Below, piece after piece: positions 52,580 through 61,376 of a stretch of 64,000 bases of DNA. Source of the DNA: DATKMP01 sp963790045 (GTDB lineage: Bacteria > Bacteroidota > Ignavibacteria > UBA10030). The position numbers and the translations under genes were made by a program. The notes under the pieces are model-generated. The model saw nothing but the letters and a program-made list of their open reading frames with translations. It ran no database searches and was not told where the DNA came from. Position 1 is the stretch's first letter; each line of letters opens with the position of its first letter. The stretch is from assembly GCA_963790045.1 (NCBI GenBank), contig CAWBMS010000007.1, positions 62,001-126,000 on the forward strand. The letters run 5' to 3'.

Positions 52580-55500
52580 ATGAGTGATGAACAAAACATA
52601 TTGACAATGCTCCGGCAACGAATCGATGCAGTTCGACGAAAGAAAAATTTCACAGAATTGATTACAAACTCCTTAACGGTTGCTGCGATCATTATCATCG
52701 GAGCGTTACTCATTATTTTGTCAGAAGCTGTTTTCGATTTTTCACACACGGTACGAACAATTTTGTTTTTCGTTAGTTTCCTGGGAATTCTCGCCGGCAT
52801 GGGCTGGTGGATTGTTCGTCCATTGCTAAGATTGAACGGTGTTTTACCATCCGAAAGCGATGACCAAATTGCAAAGCACATCGGCAATCATTTTCCTGTA
52901 ATCAACGATCGATTGCTGAATGCACTTCAACTTGCCGGTATGCAAAACGACACCGAAGTATTTTACTCATCGGAACTCATCGATGCATCACTTGAAAAGT
53001 TTGCCGGAGAAATTCAGTCGATGGATTTTACTTCGTCTGTAAACCGTTCTTCAATTCCACAGCGTAGAAATTATTTTCTCACTTCACTTGTACTCGCAGT
53101 TCTTTGTTTCGGAATCTTCCCCCATTCGTTTGGTGATGCAACGTACCGATTGATTCACTGTTCCGAACGCTTTACACCGCCCGCAAAATATCATTTCGAA
53201 ATTCTTCCCGGCAACAAAGAAATTGTGAAGAACGACAATGTCGATGTATCTATTAAGATCACCTCATCGCTTCCAGCGTTTGCAACGTCGAACCAATCGC
53301 TCTTGCTCATTCGCAAACAGCAAGGACAGGAAAATAACGAGGAGATAACGGTGAAGCCGGATTCCACCGGAATCTATCGCACAATGTTTTCCACATTGCA
53401 TGCCACAACGGAATATTATGCACATTTCGGCGGCGAAGAAAGCGAACATTTTACATTAACCGTTCTCGATCGCCCTATTCTTCGTTCGTTTCATGTGCGA
53501 TTGGAATATCCGGCGTATGCAAAACTTTCTGCAAAAACTCAAGATGATTTTGCTGGCGATATCACAGCGCTTGCAGGAACGCGTGTGATGATTTCCGGCT
53601 TCGCAAGCAAACCATTGCGCAGCGCAGCGCTGATGATGAGCGATAGCTCATATCACGAACTTGCTGTCAGCGGCGAACATTTTTCGATGTCCTTTACTAT
53701 TGCTAAAGATAATTCTTACTACATTTCTCTGAATGATGTCGAAGGATTAACGAATGCCGATCCGGTGCGGTACGCAATCAAAGTTGTTCCCGATGAATTT
53801 CCAACCATTGCCATCACCGAGCCGGGGCGCAACATCGACATAGCCGGTACACAAACGGTGCCGCTGCATCTTTTTGCGAAAGACGATTTCGGAATTTCTT
53901 CTATCCGTCTCGGCTATCGCCTTCTTCAATCAAAATACGAACAGCCGCAGCAAAATTATACCTACATTCAAATTCCTTTAACGCAATCAGGGAATGCCAT
54001 CGATGTGAATTATTCCTGGGATTTGTCTTCGCTGCATCTTGTACCGGAAGATGTCGTGGAATATGTTGCCGAGGTGTTTGACAACGACAACATCAATGGG
54101 CCAAAAAACGGTCGCAGCAACACCTACCTCCTTCGCCTGCCGTCACTTGAAGAAGTATTTGCCGATGCGGACAAAGATCACGATCAATCCATCGATGACA
54201 TCAAATCTTCGTTGAATGAAGCCAAGAAGTTGAAGCAAGAAATGGAATCACTCAATCGTGATCTCAAGAACAACAAAGATCCCAACTGGCAAACAAAAAA
54301 GAAATTAGAAGAGATGGCGAAGAAGTACGAAGCCGTGCAGAAAAAATTGGATGAAACACAGTCGCGCTTAGAGCAGATGACGCAGCAGCTTCAGCAGCAA
54401 AATGTTCTCTCACCTCAAACGATGGAAAAATACCAAGAACTGCAGCAGTTGATGCAGCAAATGAATAGCGACGAACTGCAAAAATTGCTTCAGCAGGCAC
54501 AGCAATCACCCAATCTCACCAAAGAACAATTGCAGCAAGCAATGAAACAGATGACGTTTTCCGAAGAACGATTCCGGCAAAGCATCGAGCGAACATTAGA
54601 ATTATTGAAACGCATGCATATCGAACAAAAGGTCGATGAGGTAAAAAAGCGCGCGCAGGAATTGGAACGTGAACAGCAGCAATTGAAAGAAGAATCTGCG
54701 CAGGCGAAGAACGATGCCGCAAAGCAGCAGGTGTTGGCAAAGCGTCAGAACGATCTTGCGAAAAAAGAACAGGCGTTGGAACGCGAAGCCGCCGATCTGC
54801 AAAAGCGCATGGAAGATTTTTTCACGGAAATGCCTGCCGATAAAATGCAAAAACTTTCGCAGCAATTGCAGCAACAGCAGCTCGATACAAAAATGCAGCA
54901 AGCGGCGCAGCAAATGCAATCCGGCAATATGCAACAATCGCAGCAAACGATGCAGCAGGTGCAGCAGCAATTACAGCAATTCAGCCAGCAGATGGATGCG
55001 ATGCAGCAGCAGATGCTTCAACAGCAGGCGCAGTATGTGATGAACGAGATGCGCAAAGCAACGAACAATTTGTTAGAGCTTTCGAAAGAAGAAGAGGCGT
55101 TAAAGCAGCAATCGCAAAACGCATCGCCGAATTCTTCTCAGCTCAAACAAAATGCACAGGATCAACAGCAAGCAATGCGCGATTTGCAAAACTTGATCAA
55201 TGCCTTATCTGACCTTTCACAAAAATCATTTGCCATTACACCGAAGATGGGCAAGGCAATCGGCGAGGCGATGATGCGGATGAACAACGCCATGCAGCAA
55301 TTGATCGACCGCAACGGTTCGCAAGCATCGCAGGAACAAACGCAGGCAATGGCATCGCTCAACGATGCAGCAATGCAAGTGCAAAGCGCGATGAATGCCA
55401 TGCAGCAAAGCGGCGGGCAGGGCGGTGCGGGCAGCTTGATGCAGCAATTGCGGCGAATGGCGGAACAGCAAATGTCCATCAATATGCAAACACAGCAGAT

Positions 55501-55978
55501 GGGCGGTCTGTCGCAGCAGCAACAAGAACAAGCCGCGCGATTGGCACAGCAACAAGCCGCCGTTCAAAAATCGCTGGAAGAATTAAATAAGGAAGCACAA
55601 CAAAGCGGCGGTGACAAACAGCGTTTGCTCGGCGATCTCCAACGCATTGCCGATGAGATGAAAGAAGTTGTGCGCGATCTTGAGCAGAACAATGTAAGCG
55701 ATGAAACGAAACACAAACAGGAGCGCATCCTTTCCCGCATGTTAGATGCTTCCACATCAATGCGCGAACGTGATTACGAGAAGAAACGCAAATCTGAAAC
55801 TGGAAAAGATTACACGCGGCAAAGCCCGCAAGAACTTGATCCCGCCACGCTTGAAGGCAAGAATCGGCTGCATGACGATTTGCTGAAAGCATTAGAACAG
55901 GGTTATTCCAAAGATTATCAGGAACTCATAAAAAAATATTTTGAACAGTTGGAAAATTCACAAAAGGTTGTAAATTAG
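52580..55978 (+). CDS. DUF4175-like membrane protein with long Gln-rich coiled coil
   Basis: 1132 aa. Two N-terminal membrane helices (VAAIIIIGALLIILSEAVF, ILFFVSFLGILAGMGWWIV) and a third near 175, an extracytoplasmic region of Ig-like beta domains (about 190-530), then about 500 residues of Gln/Met/Lys-rich coiled coil (MEKYQELQQLMQQMNSDEL, QQMQSGNMQQSQQTMQQVQ). Ends with a charged stretch (RILSRMLDASTSMRERDYEKK). DUF4175 genes usually sit with DUF4159 and MoxR genes, as here. Role unknown, probably a large envelope or cytosolic scaffold. Confidence 0.82.
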   Translation: MSDEQNILTMLRQRIDAVRRKKNFTELITNSLTVAAIIIIGALLIILSEAVFDFSHTVRTILFFVSFLGILAGMGWWIVRPLLRLNGVLPSESDDQIAKHIGNHFPVINDRLLNALQLAGMQNDTEVFYSSELIDASLEKFAGEIQSMDFTSSVNRSSIPQRRNYFLTSLVLAVLCFGIFPHSFGDATYRLIHCSERFTPPAKYHFEILPGNKEIVKNDNVDVSIKITSSLPAFATSNQSLLLIRKQQGQENNEEITVKPDSTGIYRTMFSTLHATTEYYAHFGGEESEHFTLTVLDRPILRSFHVRLEYPAYAKLSAKTQDDFAGDITALAGTRVMISGFASKPLRSAALMMSDSSYHELAVSGEHFSMSFTIAKDNSYYISLNDVEGLTNADPVRYAIKVVPDEFPTIAITEPGRNIDIAGTQTVPLHLFAKDDFGISSIRLGYRLLQSKYEQPQQNYTYIQIPLTQSGNAIDVNYSWDLSSLHLVPEDVVEYVAEVFDNDNINGPKNGRSNTYLLRLPSLEEVFADADKDHDQSIDDIKSSLNEAKKLKQEMESLNRDLKNNKDPNWQTKKKLEEMAKKYEAVQKKLDETQSRLEQMTQQLQQQNVLSPQTMEKYQELQQLMQQMNSDELQKLLQQAQQSPNLTKEQLQQAMKQMTFSEERFRQSIERTLELLKRMHIEQKVDEVKKRAQELEREQQQLKEESAQAKNDAAKQQVLAKRQNDLAKKEQALEREAADLQKRMEDFFTEMPADKMQKLSQQLQQQQLDTKMQQAAQQMQSGNMQQSQQTMQQVQQQLQQFSQQMDAMQQQMLQQQAQYVMNEMRKATNNLLELSKEEEALKQQSQNASPNSSQLKQNAQDQQQAMRDLQNLINALSDLSQKSFAITPKMGKAIGEAMMRMNNAMQQLIDRNGSQASQEQTQAMASLNDAAMQVQSAMNAMQQSGGQGGAGSLMQQLRRMAEQQMSINMQTQQMGGLSQQQQEQAARLAQQQAAVQKSLEELNKEAQQSGGDKQRLLGDLQRIADEMKEVVRDLEQNNVSDETKHKQERILSRMLDASTSMRERDYEKKRKSETGKDYTRQSPQELDPATLEGKNRLHDDLLKALEQGYSKDYQELIKKYFEQLENSQKVVN

Positions 55979-56033
55979 CGATGCGGTATCTTAAGTACAT
56001 TGATTGTTGTCTCATACATATATGGAGGTCGCT

Positions 56034-56615
56034 ATGAAAAAAACGTTGGAAGAACTTGGTTGGCTGTGCTTGATTACTATTCTCGGCACATTGGGGAGTA
56101 TGGTTGCGGGACTGATGGTGTACGGCGGTGAAGTGTTTAATGCACGCTCTGTCGGTTTTATTTATATTCTGTACGGACTCAGCACGTCGTTTATTTTTGC
56201 ATTTTATCATGTGCGCGGGCTTTCCAATACCATCACCGCAGCGGTTTCAACCGGCGCTATTATCTTCGTCATTGCCACGCTTTGGATGCCGCTGATCAAT
56301 TCTATCATTTGGTCGTTCGGAGTCAATTTGTGCGTCATCCTTATTGCATTCTTGTTCGAACGCAAGTTAGCAAACTTCAAACAATGGAAGTTCACGGTTG
56401 TCGCTCTCATTTACGGCGCCATGTTCGTATTGATGACATTACTGATCGATGTGTTGACGAAGGTGACGGAAATGCCTGCTTCTCTTTTCCAGAAAAATTT
56501 CTTAGATGGATTATGGATGGGGCTTGGACTCGGGCTTGGCGTAGAAATCGCAGAGTCGCTCGTTCACTCCGTGCATCTTCATCGCGAAGCAAAACGCGCG
56601 GCAAAAGCTGCGTAA
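56034..56615 (+). CDS. Multi-pass membrane protein of unknown function
   Basis: 193 aa from the ATG at 56034 (GGAGGT upstream). Six to seven hydrophobic segments, among them LCLITILGTLGSMVAGLMVYG, VGFIYILYGLSTSFIFAFYHV and AIIFVIATLWMPLINSIIW, and a basic C-terminus. No family recognised. It follows the DUF4175 gene by 55 bp. Confidence 0.6.
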   Translation: MKKTLEELGWLCLITILGTLGSMVAGLMVYGGEVFNARSVGFIYILYGLSTSFIFAFYHVRGLSNTITAAVSTGAIIFVIATLWMPLINSIIWSFGVNLCVILIAFLFERKLANFKQWKFTVVALIYGAMFVLMTLLIDVLTKVTEMPASLFQKNFLDGLWMGLGLGLGVEIAESLVHSVHLHREAKRAAKAA

Positions 56616-56640
56616 TTATTTTTCACATTGAACAAACATA

Positions 56641-56668
56641 AGCCCGCCGAAAAGCGGGCTTTGTTGTT
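56641..56668 (+). terminator. Terminator after the membrane protein gene
   Basis: AGCCCGC/GCGGGCT stem followed by TTGTTGTTTTT. Confidence 0.7.
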
Positions 56669-56735
56669 TTTATACTGTAAGTTACGCAAACAATCATGTC
56701 ATCCCCAGCCGGAGCTATTAAACAGAAACGCATGT

Positions 56736-57150
56736 GTCATTCCCGCGAAGGCGGGAATCCAGCCCTGCGCTTATCTCGGCAATGAGAGCACTTCACCGTC
56801 ATTACAAAGATTTATCCATTCGGGATTATGCTTTTCAATCAGCCGCAACTTCCATGCTCTATTCCATTTCTTTAATTGCTTCTCACGCGTTATTGCCGCT
56901 TCAATGTTCCCATGAACTTCGTAATATACAAGCATAAAGACATTGTATCGTTCTGCAAATCCTTCAACAAGTTTATTCCTATGTTCATACACACGCCGCG
57001 CAAGATCGTTTGTGACACCGGTGTATAATGTTCCGTTGCGCTTGTTGGCAAGTATATATACAACGTATGTTTTTTCTTGACGCACGCTTGCCTCAACAAT
57101 ACCGCTCTTACCGCTTTTCTGGATTCCCGATAGAAGATTTCGGGAATGAC
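56736..57150. mobile_element. 415-bp inverted-repeat element carrying a GIY-YIG gene
   Basis: Begins GTCATTCCCGC-GAAG-GCGGGAATCCAGCC and ends CTGGATTCCCGA...TCGGGAATGAC, so each end is itself a hairpin and the two ends are inverted copies of each other. The only gene inside is a minus-strand GIY-YIG nuclease filling nearly the whole interval. Two shorter elements with the same ends but no gene follow in tandem. Confidence 0.6.
56771..57082 (-). CDS. GIY-YIG endonuclease family protein (UPF0213-like)
   Basis: 103 aa from a GTG at 57082. GIY-YIG core: YVVYILANKRNGTLYTGVTNDLARRVYEHR, with Tyr, Arg and the downstream Glu in AAITREKQLKKW; ends EKHNPEWINLCNDG. These single-domain members of the GIY-YIG nuclease superfamily have no settled function. 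Stretches upstream of the GTG belong to the repeat end, and the last codons (VLSLPR) read into the left repeat, so the gene is tightly embedded in the element. Confidence 0.85.
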   Translation of the reverse strand, partial: RQEKTYVVYILANKRNGTLYTGVTNDLARRVYEHRNKLVEGFAERYNVFMLVYYEVHGNIEAAITREKQLKKWNRAWKLRLIEKHNPEWINLCNDGEVLSLPR

Positions 57151-57158
57151 ACGTACTT

Positions 57159-57282
57159 GTCATCCCCGCACGTTTTTAGCGGGGATCCAGCCCTGCGCTT
57201 ATTCTGGTGATACATAAACAAATTCTGCTCATCAATCGTAGCCTTCTATTCTGGATGCCCGATTACAACACTCGGGCATGAC
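57159..57282. mobile_element. 124-bp gene-less element with the same ends
   Basis: Starts GTCATCCCCGC...GCGGGGATCCAGCCCTGCG and ends CTGGATGCCCGA...TCGGGCATGAC, with about 45 bp of AT-rich filler. Same architecture as the GIY-YIG element, 8 bp downstream of it. Confidence 0.6.
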
Positions 57283-57316
57283 ACTTTTTCCCTTTACACT
57301 TCACCTAAGCCATAGT

Positions 57317-57441
57317 GTCATTCCCGCATGCTGTTAGCGGGAATCCAGCCCTGCGTTTATCTTGGCAATTGTTGCAAACATCTCTATTCAACTTAATCAA
57401 ACCTCTTCTCTGGATTCCCGACTGAAAAAATCGGGAATGAC
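57317..57441. mobile_element. 125-bp gene-less element with the same ends, second copy
   Basis: Starts GTCATTCCCGC...GCGGGAATCCAGCCCTGCG and ends CTGGATTCCCGA...TCGGGAATGAC. Size almost equal to its neighbour while the AT-rich filler differs, like a REPIN or MITE family. Confidence 0.6.
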
Positions 57442-57734
57442 AGTTCTTTCTTTCTCCTTTTCCACTGTTTTAGCCGCTCAGATACTTGCGCATGTCATTC
57501 AGAAGAACATGCACATCGTTCAAACACGTACACTGAGATGTAGTTCTTTCCGTGCCGCTGTGAACGGAAAGAGCACATCGGTACGTATAACCGATTTATA
57601 TCGTACTGCTTCTTTTTATTCCTCTGGTCTAATGTTAATTCTGAAAAATGGTACAAAGTATTTTTATGACATGCAAATGCACGGCGGGAATTCCTCATCG
57701 TTTTTCATGAACATTTTTCGTACTATGACATTTA
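57442..57734. other. Intergenic stretch before the DNA methylase
   Basis: No supported gene; frames here have no family signal. Presumably contains the methylase promoter. Confidence 0.4.
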
Positions 57735-58379
57735 ATGAAACGAACATCAGCTCCATATATAGAATCGTTAGAACGTTTATATTCACTTAATCGCCTTGCC
57801 ACCATAAAAGAAGGCATTGAAATTCTTCGCCGACGTGTAATTAAAACAAAAGTTGATAGCGACGGTTTCGGGAAATTTCATATTAATGGAGAATATGCGG
57901 TTATTAAAAAGATTTATCTTTCTGGGGAACTGGATCAAATATTAAAGACACTAACACTCGAACGAACGAAATACTATATCAACAGGTTAATTAAAGGATT
58001 AACTATAATTCGTACTGGAAAAATAAATGATCTGAATTTAAACCGATGGAAAGAATACAAAGACATTGAAACAAACAGTCTTTGGGATATTGATAAACGT
58101 GATCGATCAGGAGTCCATTCTGCAGGTTATTGGGGTAACTTTATTCCGCAGGTACCCAACCAGCTTCTTCAGCGATATACCAAAAAGGGAGAGTGGTTGT
58201 TAGACGGATTTCTCGGAAGCGGAACAAGTTTGATTGAGTGTAAAAAGCTGGGAAGGAATGGCATTGGAATAGAATTGCAACCGTCCATAGCTAAGAAAGC
58301 TGATGAATTAATTAAGAAAGAGAGATCACAATATTCAGGTACAATGCAAAGTTGTTTCAGGAAACAGTGCTGCGGTTAA
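57735..58379 (+). CDS. N4/N6 DNA methylase, N-terminal part
   Basis: A helical N-terminal region (about 1-120) precedes GYWGNFIPQVPNQLLQRYTKKGEWLLDGFLGSGTSLIECKKLGRNGIGIEL, which holds the 'N-P' segment and AdoMet-binding motif I (DGFLGSGT). The frame breaks at SQYSGTMQS; dropping one G of GGTAC at 58338-58342 gives SQYS-VQCKVVSGNSAAVN. The complete enzyme is about 355 aa and faces a DUF3800 gene. Confidence 0.8.
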   Translation: MKRTSAPYIESLERLYSLNRLATIKEGIEILRRRVIKTKVDSDGFGKFHINGEYAVIKKIYLSGELDQILKTLTLERTKYYINRLIKGLTIIRTGKINDLNLNRWKEYKDIETNSLWDIDKRDRSGVHSAGYWGNFIPQVPNQLLQRYTKKGEWLLDGFLGSGTSLIECKKLGRNGIGIELQPSIAKKADELIKKERSQYSGTMQSCFRKQCCG

Positions 58380-58806
58380 CATTGACAAAGAATTAAACAA
58401 GCTTGGTATTTCTTCAGTTCAATTTGTTCTGTTACATCCACCCTATTGGGATATAATAAAATTCAGTGATTCAAAAGAAGATCTTTCAAACGCCAGTTCA
58501 AAAGAAAATTTTGTTAATGAATTTGGGAAGATCGTTGATAATTGTAGCAGAGTGCTTGATAAAGGAAGGTTTATGGCTGTTGTTATCGGCGATAAATATT
58601 GCAATGGCGAATGGATTCCCCTGGGATTTGAGACGATGAATGAAGTTTTAAAACGTGATTTTGTTTTAAAATCAATCATCGTAAAAAACTTTAAACAAAC
58701 AAAAGCAAAGCGCGGGCAAGAAGCACTTTGGCGTTATCGTGCATTACTCGGTGGCTTTTATGTTTTTAAACACGAATATATATTCTTATTCAAAAAGAAA
58801 TTCTAA
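58339..58806 (+). CDS. N4/N6 DNA methylase, C-terminal part (frameshifted)
   Basis: Continuation: VQCKVVSGNSAAVNIDKEL, catalytic motif IV FVLLHPPYWDIIKFSD, VLDKGRFMAVVIGDKYCNGEWIPLG and a closing beta hairpin YVFKHEYIFLFKKKF. HPPYW is a common variant of the DPPY motif in beta-class methylases without a fixed partner. The stop overlaps the end of the convergent DUF3800 gene by 4 bp. Confidence 0.8.
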   Translation, partial: VQCKVVSGNSAAVNIDKELNKLGISSVQFVLLHPPYWDIIKFSDSKEDLSNASSKENFVNEFGKIVDNCSRVLDKGRFMAVVIGDKYCNGEWIPLGFETMNEVLKRDFVLKSIIVKNFKQTKAKRGQEALWRYRALLGGFYVFKHEYIFLFKKKF

Positions 58807-59909
58807 TTCTTATATATAATTTTACACTTATCACCTTCGCAAGTCAGTTTTCCATTTTTTCCTATTTCCCATCCCATCAGTGTTGCAATATAATTTGCTA
58901 ACCAATCTTTAGGGTGATTTTGAGCATCATTTAACTTTTCATTAATCATTCTATTGGCTGAACCGGTAAAAATATCGACAATCTGTATAAGATCACTTTT
59001 TTCAGAATCTGCAGATTCAATTTTATTATTGCCAATTACAACCGATTTATCAGCAAATTCAATATTAAACGCTTCGATTACTCGACGATTTAAAGGTGCC
59101 ATTTGTAAAACATCTGTATCTTTATCTCGATCTTTTGTAACATATAAAGCAATAGGAGCATGAATTCTATTTAAATTTAATTCACTTTTAGAACTGTCAA
59201 GAAGCATTTCGGCAAGACCATTATAAACATTGGCTGGATTAGTATGTAAATCCGCATTTTTTAAAATGAACAATTGAAAAGAGGAAAAGCAACCAATTTT
59301 GAAATAAGCATCAAAAAATTTTGAGGCATTTTCTGCTCTTGTCATATTTTTTATTTCTTTGAAATGATATTCATTCGTATCCTTTTGAAATTCTCTGAGT
59401 TTATTAATTGCAAAATGATATTCATTGCTCGAATATATCCAAAGACTCCCAATAATTAAGTATTCTCCTGTTGTTCCGCTTTCATCAACAGAAATAAATA
59501 TCGGAGAGAAATTAGGTTGATTTGCTGCAAATTCTTCGATCGCCGCGGCTTGATGTCTTTTTCTAAATAATTTTACTTCTGGTGAAGCACTATATAAACC
59601 ATACTGATTTTGAATTCGTGCTCGTTCGCGTTGCATGTCATAAAATTTTGGAAGTTTATACAGATCATTTAAACTGAGCCGTTCATCTTTGACAAACTCT
59701 GGATAAAAAGTTTTCAGTAAACGTATGGTGAGTGTAATGTCAGAATTACGTGCTTTTGGAAATTGGTTTAGTATATGAGCAACTTTGTATAGAAGTCTTT
59801 GAGAATCACCTCTCATTATGTGGCTAAGCAACTTTTGTTGACTTTGACGTGTCGTTGTTTTTCGTTTTGATTTCTTATTCTTTTCCCGTTTAATCCTTTT
59901 CGTTGCCAT
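58803..59909 (-). CDS. DUF3800-family protein
   Basis: 368 aa. A very basic N-terminus (MATKRIKREKNKKSKRKTT) may bind nucleic acid. The DUF3800 core reads FISVDESGTTGEYLIIGSLWI (the [YF]-x-D-E-S-G hallmark), YHFKEIKNM and, near the C-terminus, SEKSDLIQIVDIFTGSANRMI, the usual D-x-x-Q-[LI]-x-D segment. The acidic residues suggest a metal-dependent RNase H-like nuclease, which is unproven. AGGAG precedes the ATG at 59909. Tail-to-tail with the DNA methylase. Confidence 0.8.
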   Translation of the reverse strand: MATKRIKREKNKKSKRKTTTRQSQQKLLSHIMRGDSQRLLYKVAHILNQFPKARNSDITLTIRLLKTFYPEFVKDERLSLNDLYKLPKFYDMQRERARIQNQYGLYSASPEVKLFRKRHQAAAIEEFAANQPNFSPIFISVDESGTTGEYLIIGSLWIYSSNEYHFAINKLREFQKDTNEYHFKEIKNMTRAENASKFFDAYFKIGCFSSFQLFILKNADLHTNPANVYNGLAEMLLDSSKSELNLNRIHAPIALYVTKDRDKDTDVLQMAPLNRRVIEAFNIEFADKSVVIGNNKIESADSEKSDLIQIVDIFTGSANRMINEKLNDAQNHPKDWLANYIATLMGWEIGKNGKLTCEGDKCKIIYKN

Positions 59910-60058
59910 ACGATTACTCCTATCATTTTTTAAGTAATTTTTATAGCACAATTAATTTAGAAAACCTCTTTGTTGGTAATCTAATTGTTCTGCGATTAAA
60001 TTGCAATTATGAAAATATGTGTCGAGTATTTTATTTTTTTAATGCAGAAAACAAAATA

Positions 60059-60086
60059 GCAAGCTTGCCCGCCACAACGGGCTTGC
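60059..60086. repeat. Palindromic repeat related to the one in cas1
   Basis: GCAAGC...CCCGCCACAACGGG...CTTGC. Its minus strand contains TGGCGGGCAAGC, the word shared with 5996-6006 and with 702-735. Confidence 0.5.
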
Positions 60087-60156
60087 ATTTCTTCCTTCTT
60101 CTTCTCAATTTGAATTCAGAACAAACAACAATCATCGACTAAAGAATACTACAAAT

Positions 60157-60816
60157 ATGAAAAAGGGCGTTATCTTCGATCTTGACGGTGTGCTGGTGTC
60201 CACCGATGAATTTCATTATCAATCATGGCAGCGGCTGTGCGATGAAGAAGGGTTTGCGTTCTTCGATCACACGTTCAATCACCAATTCCGCGGCGTGGCG
60301 CGTTTCAAATGCGTGGAAATTTTGTTGACTGCCGCTGGCAAAGAACCGACCAAACAATTAGTGCATGAAATTGCCGAACGCAAGAATAATTACTTTGTCG
60401 AACTGCTGGAGAATGTAACGGAGCGCGAATTGCTGCCCGGTTCCAAACAAATACTTGCCGCGTTACGAACACGCGGCGTCAAGATTGCCGTTGCTTCCAA
60501 CAGCCGCAACGCCAAAATGATTATCGACAAAGTCGGTATCGGTCACTACCTCGATGTGATTGTCGATGGATACGACCTGAAAAATTCCAAACCCGATCCC
60601 GAACCGTTCCTTCTTGCCGCACAGCGCATTGGCGTGCCGCCGGCAGAATGCGTGGTGATCGAAGATGCAGTGTCGGGCATTCAAGCGGCGCAAGCAGCGG
60701 GCATGGCATCGCTCGGCATCGGCGCAAAAGAGTATTTACCCAATGCTCCCGTCCTGGTAAAAAATCTTTCCGAGATTACTGCCGACGAATTGCTGAACCT
60801 GACAAAAATTTATTAA
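60157..60816 (+). CDS. Beta-phosphoglucomutase-like HAD hydrolase
   Basis: 219 aa. HAD motifs: FDLDGVLVST (nucleophile Asp and acid/base Asp), ASNSRNAK (motif II Ser), Lys in NSKPDPEPF and VIEDAVSGIQAA (motif IV). The cap residues FRGVARFKC and HYQSWQ resemble beta-phosphoglucomutase, which interconverts beta-glucose 1- and 6-phosphate; a phosphatase role is also possible. Confidence 0.85.
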   Translation: MKKGVIFDLDGVLVSTDEFHYQSWQRLCDEEGFAFFDHTFNHQFRGVARFKCVEILLTAAGKEPTKQLVHEIAERKNNYFVELLENVTERELLPGSKQILAALRTRGVKIAVASNSRNAKMIIDKVGIGHYLDVIVDGYDLKNSKPDPEPFLLAAQRIGVPPAECVVIEDAVSGIQAAQAAGMASLGIGAKEYLPNAPVLVKNLSEITADELLNLTKIY

Positions 60817-60901
60817 GCAGAATATCACGATAGCAAGTATGCGTCCGCCGGTTGTAGTGAGATTCCAGCCCGAGGTGAGAAGATTTCTCTTAAAAACAAA
60901 A

Positions 60902-60929
60902 ACGCCTAACTCATCGTCAGGCGTTTTTT
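60902..60929. terminator. Terminator between HAD gene and rpsT
   Basis: ACGCCT/AGGCGT stem with TTTTTT on the plus side and a T-run complement on the minus side; serves both convergent genes. Confidence 0.6.
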
Positions 60930-60956
60930 CTCTATGAACGTTTTTCTAAGAAAAAA

Positions 60957-61226
60957 TTACTTTTCTTTTTCTACAGCAAACTTGTTCACCAACTTTGTCA
61001 GTTTGGATTTTTGATTGGCGGCTTTGTTCTTGTGGATTATTCCTTTTGCGGCAATCTCATCAAGAAATTTTACAGTTCCTTGTAACGCGGTCGTGGCTTC
61101 TTCTTTCGTTGTTGCGGTGCGAACTTTCTTTACAAGCGTTTTTATTTTAGAAAGTTTTGCCTTGTTGCGTTCTTCACGCCGTGCGCTTTGACGAACTCGT
61201 TTTTCAGCCGATTTATGTTGTGGCAT
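60957..61226 (-). CDS. rpsT: 30S ribosomal protein S20
   Basis: 89-aa, Lys/Ala-rich three-helix protein of the small subunit. MPQHKSAEKRVRQSARREERN and the GIIHKNKAANQKSKLTKLV end are diagnostic. Preceded by AAGGAG. Confidence 0.95.
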   Translation of the reverse strand: MPQHKSAEKRVRQSARREERNKAKLSKIKTLVKKVRTATTKEEATTALQGTVKFLDEIAAKGIIHKNKAANQKSKLTKLVNKFAVEKEK

Positions 61227-61376
61227 TGTTGCTCCTTACTAATACGATCAATTTCATTTATGATAGTTTTAAGATAACCAAGAATTGGGTGAATTCAAAG
61301 AATTTTTGTGGTGAACGAAAAATTTGCAGCACCACAAAAAAATGAGGTCGGTGCGGTAAAAATTTCTAAGATTTCG

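Noticed and set aside
57362..57790. 142-codon plus-strand frame before the methylase
   Set aside because: It starts in the third repeat element and has no similarity to any family I know; probably chance.
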